Positions 25,068-33,682 of a stretch of DNA of 45,742 nt are shown here, in pieces (the first letter of the stretch is position 1; each line of letters opens with the position of its first letter). The DNA comes from Planctomycetota bacterium. GTDB lineage: Bacteria; Planctomycetota; UBA8108; UBA1146. Both the position numbers and the translations under genes were made by a program. Under the pieces are notes generated by a model. The model worked only from the letters and a program-made list of their open reading frames with translations, had not been told where the DNA came from and ran no database searches. The stretch spans positions 1 to 45,742 of the forward strand of contig JADHSM010000001.1 of assembly GCA_016776905.1 (NCBI GenBank), read 5' to 3'.

Positions 25068-28000
25068 CTAGTTTTTGTGGTGTTTCTTTTTGGAAAGTGG
25101 AGCGACGGTTTCGGCAATGATGTTCAGAACTCCCATGCGGATATCCACTCTGCCTGTGATGATCAGAACTTCTGGGCGTTCGAGTAATACCGATTTGGCC
25201 CGGGACCATTGCCGAGGGAAACAGGTCACTTCGCACAGTGCTTCTTCATCTTCCAGAGTGATAAAACCCATAGACCCCGTTTTTGTGGGATGCTGACGAC
25301 TGGCCAACCGTATTCCGGCAATACGTACATTTTTGCCAGCCCACTTCTTGAGTGTGGATATCGGTTGGCATTTTTCTCGTCGTATTTCTTTTCGAAAGAG
25401 TGTCATGGGATGCGCGCTGATAGAGGCTCCCAGTAGTCTGATTTCTTCTTTCAACTTACGTCGTGGTGAAAAATCTGTCAGCCCGGGACCTTCGTCGACG
25501 ATTCCTGGGAGATCACACACGAGTGCCGTGGTTGGCGAGGAACGTTCCTTCTGGCGTCGAGTGCATGTTCTCCATATCAAACGTGTCCGGGGCACCCCGA
25601 AGCAGTCGAGAGCTCCGGTTAAAATCCAGTCTTCCATCTCGGAGCAGGACAGAACTGTTCTGCGCATGAAATCTTCCGGAGAAGAAAAAGGGCGTGCGGA
25701 AATCACGGAATGAATACTCTTATCCCGACCTCCGAGAATAGTGTTCAGAGGCATACGGATGCCACCATCCTCCTCCAGAAGATAATCTTCGCCAGAACGA
25801 TGAATGCAGGGCAGTCGAAGTGGCACTCCAAGTCTGCGAGTTTCGGAGACAAATGTGGAAAAGGGATACATGCCAGCATGATGGCGAAAGAGAGAGCACA
25901 TGAATTCTGCGGGATGATGTGTTTTTAGCCACGCACTGCGCCATGCGAGAAGTCCGTATGAAGCTGCATGTGATTTGTTAAAGGAATACCTAGAAAACTG
26001 GAAGAGGTGCTCCCATAACTTCTGAGATTCACGAACACCGAATCCTTGTTGAATCGCTCGCGTCACAAATTGGTCACTGAGTTTCTCTAATTCAGAAACG
26101 CCATTTTTTTTTAGGGCATGAATCATTTTTCTACGAAGAACGTCGGCTTCTGTCAGCGTTGTTTTTAAAACTGTAGCGATCACTTCCATGACATTTTCTT
26201 CATAGAGAAGTAAACCTTGCTGATCAGCAAGGAGTTCTAAAAGTGCTGGGTGGGGGGGATCGGGAGATTTCTCTCCCCGAATCCTACGGCAATATTCATC
26301 CTTGAGTCCACCCGCAGAAGGGCCTGGACGGATGAGAGCGACAGACTGTATGACATCGCTGGCATTTTCCGCTTTCATTTGAATCAGGAGCGCACGCATC
26401 GCCGGACTCTCTAATTGGAAGCAACCGAGTGTTCGACCTTCTTTGAGCAAGTCGGCGGTTTTTGGACATTCTTCCGGAATGTCATCGATCTCCAGAGGCC
26501 TTCCGGTGCGGATTTCCACCAGATCACGTGTACTTCCCAATTCTGAAACACAGCGGTTCCCAAGAAGATCAATCTTTATTAATCCGGTATGTTCGATCGA
26601 GTACATGTCGAGTTGCGTCACCACGATGCCACGAGTGGCGTGCTCTAGAGCGACAAGACCCGAGATCGGACGATCCGCGATACAGATGCCCCCTGGATGG
26701 ATCGATCGATGATGGGGGCGTCCCCGCAACCATTGAGCGGCTGCAGTGATGGTTTTCTTTTCTCGGTGAGGAAGACCTATAGCGGCGAGCACTGGATCGT
26801 CACTCAGGCACTCCTGAATCGTGGCGTCGCTCCGGTGGGGAAGACGACGTGAGAGGCGATCAATCTCGTAGGGAGCGACTCCGTGGGCGCGCGCAGATTC
26901 ACGCAAAGCGGATCGGACTTGGAGAGACTGTCGTGTGCAGATCATAGCGGTTCTGTCAGATCCATATCTTTGATAGACATGGTCAATCAACTGTTCTCGA
27001 CCGCGCCAACAAAGGTCGATGTCGATGTCAGGAAGATCTTTCCTTTGCTCGTGGAGAAATCTTTCGAAGCGCAAAGAGTGGCGAAGTGGATTCACCTGAG
27101 TAATGCCCAGAGCATAGGAGACGATGGAGGCGGCTCCTGATCCGCGTCCCGCACAAGCCATACCGAGTCTTTGTGCTTCTTCTACAATTTCACCGACGAC
27201 AAGAAAATACGGTACGAACCCCATGTCATCGATGATGCGCAGTTCCCGGGTCAATCTTTCCAAAGCCGCCCGATCGATACCCCCGAGACGTCGCCGGAGT
27301 CCTTCATGGCAACGGGAATACAAAACCCCGTAGGCCGTTTGTCCGGGGGCGATTTCGACGGGTGGAAAGATGGTGGAGTGTGGATTTCGAGGATAGGTCT
27401 GGGCTTCTCTTCCAAGACGAACAGCAGTTTCGATCGTCTCAGGAAGATCGTGATAGCGGTTTTTCCATTCGGTAACAGTTGGGATTGCAGCGAGACGTGA
27501 TGGCGAAAAAAGATCGACGTTACCCCGAATCCGGTTGGAGGAAATATTTTGGACGGTGGAATTCAGGTGTATCGCATCCAACAGATCGGCTTGAGCTGGG
27601 GGAAGAACTTCTGTTCCGCCGAATCGGCTGCTGGCAACAGTTTGAAGTCTTTGGTCTTTCGCGAAATCGAGATTGAGGCGTTCTTGTGCGAGCGAGGATC
27701 GCCAACGGTCGATTTCGATGATCAAACGACTTCGTATCGAGGCATCGTTGTCCAGGAAACTCCGTGCGACTTTAGAGCTACCAACGATGATCCAGCAGTT
27801 TTTTAGATCCTGAATGTGTTCCGGTGTGAGGGGATGCCGTGTTCGTTTTTCTTCGCCGTCAGAGTTTTCGCCGTCAGAGTCTTCGCCGTAGAGGTGATAA
27901 TGGCTGACAAGTCGGTGGAGTTCTTCTAGGCCACCCGGATCTCGAGGCAGAATCAAAATCGTATCGTTCTTGGAGAAGGGGAGTTCTACGCCGGTGACGA

Positions 28001-28205
28001 TTTGAGTTCCCTGTTTCAACCCTTCACGCGTGGCTTCCACAGCGGTTCCAAGGTCGGCCACTTCAGTGATGGCGACGGAGTTCCAGCCACACCTTTGGGA
28101 AGTTTCAACGAGATCTTCGACAGGTTGGTAGCCACGAAGAAAGGAGCCCCAGGAGCGTATCGCCAGAAGCAAAGGTGAATCGGTCATGAATCGTGTGTTC
28201 TGCAT
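25068..28205 (-). CDS. dnaE2: Error-prone-type DNA polymerase III alpha subunit (DnaE2-like)
   Basis: 1045 residues from ATG at 28205 (or 1039 from 28187); the frame is open to 28673, but that part overlaps the divergent DUF5522 gene and a terminator and has no family similarity. C-family polymerases copy DNA; DnaE2 types act in damage tolerance. The palm aspartates are in PDIDIDLCW (D393-D397); MACAGRGSGAASIVSYALGIT, LGCFQLESPAMRALL, RPGPSAGG, LLYEENVMEV and FNKSHAASYGLLAWRSAWLKTHHP are all typical. A C-terminal OB domain (KNVRIAGIRLASRQHPTKTGSMGF) follows. The N-terminal PHP region keeps the plan (SFLRGYQPVEDLVETSQRCGW, VAITEVADLGT) but has lost the metal-binding histidines, so no proofreading is expected. 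No imuA or imuB neighbour is present. Confidence 0.85.
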   Translation of the reverse strand: MQNTRFMTDSPLLLAIRSWGSFLRGYQPVEDLVETSQRCGWNSVAITEVADLGTAVEATREGLKQGTQIVTGVELPFSKNDTILILPRDPGGLEELHRLVSHYHLYGEDSDGENSDGEEKRTRHPLTPEHIQDLKNCWIIVGSSKVARSFLDNDASIRSRLIIEIDRWRSSLAQERLNLDFAKDQRLQTVASSRFGGTEVLPPAQADLLDAIHLNSTVQNISSNRIRGNVDLFSPSRLAAIPTVTEWKNRYHDLPETIETAVRLGREAQTYPRNPHSTIFPPVEIAPGQTAYGVLYSRCHEGLRRRLGGIDRAALERLTRELRIIDDMGFVPYFLVVGEIVEEAQRLGMACAGRGSGAASIVSYALGITQVNPLRHSLRFERFLHEQRKDLPDIDIDLCWRGREQLIDHVYQRYGSDRTAMICTRQSLQVRSALRESARAHGVAPYEIDRLSRRLPHRSDATIQECLSDDPVLAAIGLPHREKKTITAAAQWLRGRPHHRSIHPGGICIADRPISGLVALEHATRGIVVTQLDMYSIEHTGLIKIDLLGNRCVSELGSTRDLVEIRTGRPLEIDDIPEECPKTADLLKEGRTLGCFQLESPAMRALLIQMKAENASDVIQSVALIRPGPSAGGLKDEYCRRIRGEKSPDPPHPALLELLADQQGLLLYEENVMEVIATVLKTTLTEADVLRRKMIHALKKNGVSELEKLSDQFVTRAIQQGFGVRESQKLWEHLFQFSRYSFNKSHAASYGLLAWRSAWLKTHHPAEFMCSLFRHHAGMYPFSTFVSETRRLGVPLRLPCIHRSGEDYLLEEDGGIRMPLNTILGGRDKSIHSVISARPFSSPEDFMRRTVLSCSEMEDWILTGALDCFGVPRTRLIWRTCTRRQKERSSPTTALVCDLPGIVDEGPGLTDFSPRRKLKEEIRLLGASISAHPMTLFRKEIRREKCQPISTLKKWAGKNVRIAGIRLASRQHPTKTGSMGFITLEDEEALCEVTCFPRQWSRAKSVLLERPEVLIITGRVDIRMGVLNIIAETVAPLSKKKHHKN

Positions 28206-28411
28206 TATCCGGGTATCGCGTTCGTTCTCGTGAGGGATATCGTCAGGGATATCGGGTTTGGTTTTGTCGCAGTTTTTTACGGGCCCTGAGGATAGCGAAC
28301 ATCTGTTCGCTATCAAGGGGGTAATCCGGGAAGGCTTGTCTTGACGGGCTGAGTGGTCAAACTGTGGCCCCAGAAGCGAATTTTCGGTGAAGGAAAGAGG
28401 AAGGAGGAGTC

Positions 28412-28609
28412 TTGAACGAGAATCGACAGCAAGACAATGCTCCCGAGGAACCCTGGAGGGAAGTCCATGCCGTGGCCTTGGGCCAGGGCGAGGAAGGCTA
28501 CCTCGATCCTGTGACAGGATTATGGGTGTGGACAGAATGGGCTCATCGAAAAAGAGGGAAATGTTGCGAATCAGGATGCCGTCATTGTCCATGGAGAGAT
28601 GCTGAATAG
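28412..28609 (+). CDS. DUF5522-type small cysteine-rich protein
   Basis: 65 residues. The start is TTG at 28412, set by AAGGAGG at 28401-28407. The protein has the features of the DUF5522 family: a middle part YLDPVTGLWVWTEWAHRKRG and a C-terminal metal-binding-like motif CCESGCRHCPW. The function of the family is not known to me; the four closely spaced cysteines suggest zinc or iron-sulfur binding. It is divergent from the polymerase gene and ends at a strong terminator. Confidence 0.8.
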   Translation: MNENRQQDNAPEEPWREVHAVALGQGEEGYLDPVTGLWVWTEWAHRKRGKCCESGCRHCPWRDAE

Positions 28610-28627
28610 GCGGAGACTGACCTATAG

Positions 28628-28668
28628 AAAAAGGGCCGAGAAGCGAGACGCTTCTCGGCCCTTTTTTA
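28628..28668. terminator. Bidirectional rho-independent terminator
   Basis: Perfect 13-bp stem GGGCCGAGAAGCG / CGCTTCTCGGCCC, loop AGA, with A run before and TTTTTT after. It serves the DUF5522 gene (plus) and the 1601-residue protein gene (minus). Confidence 0.94.
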
Positions 28669-28700
28669 GTCAAGCCTGGCCTTGATCGAGAGTCCTCAGA

Positions 28701-31700
28701 TCAGGGGCAGGAGGTGTAGTTGGCACAATCAAGAGCGTCGCTGGTCGGATCTGATCCACAGGACGGTCCAGAAGGTGCTGGCATTCCCGGTCCTCCTGAA
28801 AAGAGGTTGGCGAGAATGTAAACGCCATCGGCAATGTTCACTGAAGAATCGTCATTCGCGTCCGCAGAATCGTTACAAGGGATCGCACCTCCGGTGAACA
28901 AGCCCGCGAGCAATGCGACCGCATCTGCAATATTGATTCCAGCGTCATCGTTGACGTCTCCACGAACAAATCCACCGACACCCGCTTCAAGTGTGATGAT
29001 TCCATCCACAAGAGCGGCAGGATTTGCCTGACCACCGACCACCATGATGTTGATCACAGGAGGAGCACCGAGAGCGTTACTCCAACTGAGACTGGTCGAG
29101 GTGCCAGTGGTGTTTCCAATCAGACCAGAAGGAATCGTATCGTAATCGATAGTGCCTAATGCGGTCTGAGAGGTGAACTGGAGAGTGATGGTGCCGGGGC
29201 TGGAGAAACTGAACACACAGCCACACGTTAAGCCATCACTGTAGGTATTGATGTCGAGGAAATCAGGTCCGGTTCCGGAGTTGAGTCCCGAGAGTGCAGT
29301 TCCAGCTGCGAAGGTTCCCACAGAGAGTAATCCTGAATCGTGAGCGATTCCGAAAGAGAAACCCTGAGTATTGTTGGGGTAGCCGGCAGAGGTGGAATCT
29401 TCACTCACCGATACAGTAGCCGCGAAGGAACCGACTCCCGTATCAGGGGAGTAGGTGACTGTGGCATCGTCGGCGATCAGGCTGAATCCACTGGTGACAC
29501 AACTCGGATCATTGGCGCAGTCGCTATCGAGGCAGTCTGCAAGACCATCTCCATCGTCATCTGTACCGTTTGTGCAGTTCTCTACTGGAGGAGCGATGCA
29601 TGCAGGGTCTAGATCACAGTCTGCATCTTCGCAGTCGATGAGTCCGTCACCGTCGTCATCGACTCCATTGGCACAGTTCTCAGTAGGGGCAGGGCCTCCA
29701 CCGAGAGAGATGCTGAGATCACTGGTGCCGGTGGCTCCATTCCAGCCGCCCACTTGGACCAGGTAGGTGCCGCCAGCAGTGACTGGCACTGCCACGGTAG
29801 AGCTGAAGTTGGGTGTGGTACAACCATCGTCGTCGCTGGTGAGACAGGCCGATCCAGGAGCAGGGCAGCCTGCAGCACCGTCGTAGACGATGAGGACGGT
29901 GTCATCCATGGAACCGAGGGATCCACATGTTTCGATAGTGGCTGTTCCACTGGCGCTGGCGGTGTATTCAAACCAGACGTCAGTGTCCATGTTGGTGTCA
30001 CAATCAGTGGGGCCATCGAGGATGGAGTTTGTGTTGTCGAGTGCAAAGAGACCTTCACCGACGAGTTGAGCATTGGCGCAATCATCATTGGCAGGTCCGG
30101 TGCCTCCGCCACCACAGGCAGGGTCGCCGGCGCAGTCAGCGTCGGCGCAGTCGATGAGTCCGTCACCGTCATCATCGACTCCATTGGTACAGTTCTCAGT
30201 AGGGGCAGGGCCTCCACCGAGAGAGATGCTGAGATCACTGGTGCCGGTGGCTCCATTCCAGCCGCCCACTTGGACTAGGTAGGTGCCGCCAGCAGTGACT
30301 GGCACTGCCACGGTAGAGCTGAAGTTGGGTGTGGTGCATCCATCGTCGTCACTGGCGAGACAGGCAGAACCTGCAACAGGGCAGCCTGCAGCACCGTCGT
30401 AGACGATGAGGACGGTGTCATCCATGGAACCGAGGGATCCACATGTTTCGATAGTGGCTGTTCCACTGGCGCTGGCGGTGTATTCAAACCAGACGTCAGT
30501 GCTCATGTTGGCGTCACAATCAGTGGGGCCGTCGAGGATGGAGTTTGTGTTGTCGACGGCAAAAAGTCCTTCGCCTACAGGCGTGGCATTTGCGCAGTCA
30601 TCATTTCCGCCTCCGCCACCGCCGCCGCCACCGCCACCGATAGTGATGGTGAGGGTTCCGGCACCCGCATCTGCGGTACCAAAGCCGCCGAGGCGAACGA
30701 GATAGGTTTCTCCAGCAATGACATTGATTCCTGCAACTTCGGAATCAAAACCTTGGCAACCCGCGAGGGTTGAACCGTCTCCGTCGCAACCCAGAAGAGC
30801 AAGTGCTCCGCAAGTGCCGGCGTAGACCGCGAGGTCGGTATCGAAGGAGAGAGCGTCACAGGTATTAAAGGTGGCAGTCCCAGAGGCCGTTGCAGTGTAA
30901 GCAAACCAGCCGTCATTATTTAAGCCGCCGAATCCTCCGCCGGTGCAGCCGGTGGGGGGGGGGTCCAAACTGTTGGTGAATCCTGACGTATCAAAAGCAT
31001 TGGCACCGTCGAAGACTTGGAGAGCACCTGAGCATTCGTCGTATCCGCCGCCACCCCCGCCACAGGCAGGGTTGTTGGCACAATCAGGATCGACGCAGTC
31101 CACCAGTCCATCTCCATCGTCGTCAGTACCATTCGTACAGTTTTCAGTAGGGGCAGGGCCTCCACCGAGAGAGATACTGAGGTCCGTAGTACCGGTGGCT
31201 CCATTCCAGCCGCCCACTTGGACCAGGTAAGTGCCGCCAGCAGTGACTGGCACTGCTAAGGTGGAGTTGAAGTTGGGTGTGGTACAACCATCGTCGTCAC
31301 TGGCCAGACAGGCCGAACCTACAACAGGGCAGCCTGCAGCACCGTCGTAGACGATGAGGACGGTGTCATCCATGGAGCCGAGGGATCCACATGTTTCGAT
31401 AGTGGCTGTTCCACTGGCGCTGGCGGTGTATTCGAACCAGACGTCAGTGCCCATGTTGGTGTCACAATCAGTGGGGCCATCGAGGATAGAGTTTGTGTTA
31501 TCGACGGCAAAAAGGCCTTCGCCCACTGGAGTGGCATTGGCGCAGTCATCGTTTCCGCCGCCACCGCCACCGCATACTGGGACTGCGGCGCAATCGGGGT
31601 CGTCACAGTCCGCGAGTCCATCTCCATCATCGTCAACACCATTGGTACAGTTTTCGGTGGGAGCAGGACCGCCGCCGACCGAGATGGTCAAATCGCTAGA

Positions 31701-33506
31701 TCCTGTAGCGCCATTCCAGCCGCCACATTGAATCAGGTAGGTATTACCCGCAACGACTGGGAGGGCGATTGTTGAACTGAAGTTCGGTGCGGTGCAGCCA
31801 TCGTCGTCACTGCTCAGGCAAGCGGAGCCAGCGCTCGGACACCCTGCTGAACCGTCGTAGACGATGAGAACAGAGTCATCGAGTGAGCCCGCCGTTCCGC
31901 AGGTTTCGATGGTTGCAGTTCCACTGGAAGTGGCTGTGTAGGCAAACCAGACATCTGTTCCCATATTGGTGTCACAGTCGGTTGGACCTTCGATGATAGA
32001 GCCGGAGTTATCAAAGGCGAATGATCCTTCTCCAACAGCTGTGGCATTGGCACAGTCATCATTGGCAGGAGCACCACCGCCACCGCCGCCTCCACAGGCA
32101 GGGCTACTGGCGCAATCGGGGTCGGCACAATCGGTCAAGCCGTCCGAATCATCATCGACACCATTGGAACAAAACTCGATGGGACCTCCGCCACCACCAG
32201 CGGGGAGAGTATCGACAAAGAGTGATCCGGTTCCAGCGGAATCAAGCCATGCAGAGAGGCCGAGAGTCCAGGAACGGGAGAAGCGACCGTAATCATCACT
32301 GAGGTTATTGCCGCATGCCGCGCCTCCACAGCAGAGCTGTCCGATGACACGATGGTTTTGGTCAAAGAGGGGAGAACCCGATGATCCTGGCTCGGTAGTG
32401 CCCAAATCCCAGTCGTTCACCGTGACAAAGTTAGTACTTAAACTGGGAGCCTGATTTTCAAAAGAGATACGTTTCTCGTCCGTGGCGGGATGATGGATAC
32501 CCACGGCACTCGTCGGTGCTGCTGATGAGGCATCCCACCCACAGAAGGAGACTCCAAATGCAGCGTTAGGAGGAGAGTTCAACTCGACAAGTGTGAAATC
32601 AGAAGTCCCTGACCCTGCCCTGAAGACCGCCCCTGAACTGAATTGGTTCAGTGTGCCGTTGCCCGCTCCACCGGAAGCCGCAGATCCTGGTGCGCGGCAA
32701 AATGAGTTTTCATAGTTCCAGTAAACGACCAACGAGGGGGAATTTCCGGCGCTCAAGCCGCAGTGGTCTGCGGTCATGAAATACGGAGTGCCATCTTGTG
32801 AGGTGTTGTTCACCATGAATCCTGTACAGAAGGTGGATCCACCGGTGGAGATCACTCCGACGCAGTCGATTTCATTTTCCCACGTCACCGATTCAGGACA
32901 GGCCACGTCGACATTGCAAGATCCGGAGAGAGAAGGGAAGTTACCCTGAGTCGGGGTTGTTCCGAAGTTCTCATGGAACCCGCGGTATCCCGGATTGATA
33001 CGGGTCAGTTTAATCTCTTCTTTGATCAAGATTTCTGCGTTTTGAGGGCAGCGAATCTCGATGATGACATCTCCTCCTGCAAGAACAGGAGTCCAAAGTT
33101 CTCCGCTATCGGAGTAATCGTCGATGGTGAAAGGGCGAACTTTGTGAGTTCCCTCGACATTGTAGAGCAACATTTCACTATCGATGGGAAGCATCCATCG
33201 CTCGAAGCCAAAGTTCATACTGATGGCGTTCTTACAGGTGACTCGAAGTCTCCACATGGCGACGTCGTCATTAATCTTTTCCCAGTGACCGTGTGTCGCT
33301 GGAGTGATACTGACATCGTGTGGAACCGCAAAGCGGGGTGCGAGACCTTGAGCATCTCTCAAAGAGTCTTCTGCTTCCAAGGCCACAAGATCGAGAGAAT
33401 CGATACTGATGGTTGGAACGATTTTTATCGAATCTTGTGCTGATCCGAAAGTGGTGAAACCTGTGATACATAATATGACCACAAGTAGATGTCGGAATGG
33501 TGACAT
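28701..33506 (-). CDS. Large secreted trypsin-like serine protease with repeat domains and dockerin
   Basis: 1601 residues. ATG at 33506 has GGGGAG upstream; a signal peptide ends near residue 24 (FGSAQ). Residues about 195-425 form a chymotrypsin-fold peptidase resembling the lysyl endopeptidase group: His247 in TADHCG, Asp302 in SDFTLVEL, Ser375 in EPGSSGSPLF, with many paired cysteines. Then come five beta-sandwich repeats of about 130 residues (DVWFEYTASASG, TIETCGS, DDTVLIVYDG, LASDDDGC, YLVQVGGWNGATG) joined by glycine runs and acidic Cys linkers (NGVDDDGDGLADCDDPDC). A cohesin-like or adhesin-like stretch (about 1330-1490) precedes a C-terminal dockerin pair (GDVNDDAGINIADAVALL, DANDDSSVNIADGVYIL). 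It probably digests protein outside the cell and is held at the surface or in a complex. Confidence 0.87.
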   Translation of the reverse strand: MSPFRHLLVVILCITGFTTFGSAQDSIKIVPTISIDSLDLVALEAEDSLRDAQGLAPRFAVPHDVSITPATHGHWEKINDDVAMWRLRVTCKNAISMNFGFERWMLPIDSEMLLYNVEGTHKVRPFTIDDYSDSGELWTPVLAGGDVIIEIRCPQNAEILIKEEIKLTRINPGYRGFHENFGTTPTQGNFPSLSGSCNVDVACPESVTWENEIDCVGVISTGGSTFCTGFMVNNTSQDGTPYFMTADHCGLSAGNSPSLVVYWNYENSFCRAPGSAASGGAGNGTLNQFSSGAVFRAGSGTSDFTLVELNSPPNAAFGVSFCGWDASSAAPTSAVGIHHPATDEKRISFENQAPSLSTNFVTVNDWDLGTTEPGSSGSPLFDQNHRVIGQLCCGGAACGNNLSDDYGRFSRSWTLGLSAWLDSAGTGSLFVDTLPAGGGGGPIEFCSNGVDDDSDGLTDCADPDCASSPACGGGGGGGAPANDDCANATAVGEGSFAFDNSGSIIEGPTDCDTNMGTDVWFAYTATSSGTATIETCGTAGSLDDSVLIVYDGSAGCPSAGSACLSSDDDGCTAPNFSSTIALPVVAGNTYLIQCGGWNGATGSSDLTISVGGGPAPTENCTNGVDDDGDGLADCDDPDCAAVPVCGGGGGGNDDCANATPVGEGLFAVDNTNSILDGPTDCDTNMGTDVWFEYTASASGTATIETCGSLGSMDDTVLIVYDGAAGCPVVGSACLASDDDGCTTPNFNSTLAVPVTAGGTYLVQVGGWNGATGTTDLSISLGGGPAPTENCTNGTDDDGDGLVDCVDPDCANNPACGGGGGGYDECSGALQVFDGANAFDTSGFTNSLDPPPTGCTGGGFGGLNNDGWFAYTATASGTATFNTCDALSFDTDLAVYAGTCGALALLGCDGDGSTLAGCQGFDSEVAGINVIAGETYLVRLGGFGTADAGAGTLTITIGGGGGGGGGGGNDDCANATPVGEGLFAVDNTNSILDGPTDCDANMSTDVWFEYTASASGTATIETCGSLGSMDDTVLIVYDGAAGCPVAGSACLASDDDGCTTPNFSSTVAVPVTAGGTYLVQVGGWNGATGTSDLSISLGGGPAPTENCTNGVDDDGDGLIDCADADCAGDPACGGGGTGPANDDCANAQLVGEGLFALDNTNSILDGPTDCDTNMDTDVWFEYTASASGTATIETCGSLGSMDDTVLIVYDGAAGCPAPGSACLTSDDDGCTTPNFSSTVAVPVTAGGTYLVQVGGWNGATGTSDLSISLGGGPAPTENCANGVDDDGDGLIDCEDADCDLDPACIAPPVENCTNGTDDDGDGLADCLDSDCANDPSCVTSGFSLIADDATVTYSPDTGVGSFAATVSVSEDSTSAGYPNNTQGFSFGIAHDSGLLSVGTFAAGTALSGLNSGTGPDFLDINTYSDGLTCGCVFSFSSPGTITLQFTSQTALGTIDYDTIPSGLIGNTTGTSTSLSWSNALGAPPVINIMVVGGQANPAALVDGIITLEAGVGGFVRGDVNDDAGINIADAVALLAGLFTGGAIPCNDSADANDDSSVNIADGVYILANLFSGGPGMPAPSGPSCGSDPTSDALDCANYTSCP
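29576..32104. repeat. Near-identical coding repeats inside the serine protease gene
   Basis: Four units of about 470-515 bases (roughly 29640-30110, 30120-30610, 31080-31580, 31590-32085) encode the same beta-sandwich. Long stretches of three of them are nearly identical at DNA level, including third codon positions; the 31590-32085 copy is more divergent. A different domain copy (30640-31060) interrupts the series. Such identity points to recent duplication or gene conversion, and to possible assembly trouble. Confidence 0.85.
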
Positions 33507-33682
33507 GCTTGCTCCCCAATCAAATTGGAAGGTTCACGAAACTGAACGTGGAAACACACCCTTCGAGAGGGGTGCGATTCCACATCCAGACTCTGATTTA
33601 TATGGTTGTGCTCTTTTGAGCCAAGCCCATGTCTATTCTCGCCTTAAAGGGAAGTCAGGCAAGTCAGTATATTGTGAGGCAG

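Noticed and set aside
28206..28673. N-terminal extension of the DNA polymerase frame
   Set aside because: It overlaps the DUF5522 gene and a bidirectional terminator, and shows no polymerase similarity.
29609..32365. Many long open frames on both strands inside the repeat protein gene
   Set aside because: Produced by the repeated, biased composition of the true coding strand; products are low-complexity.
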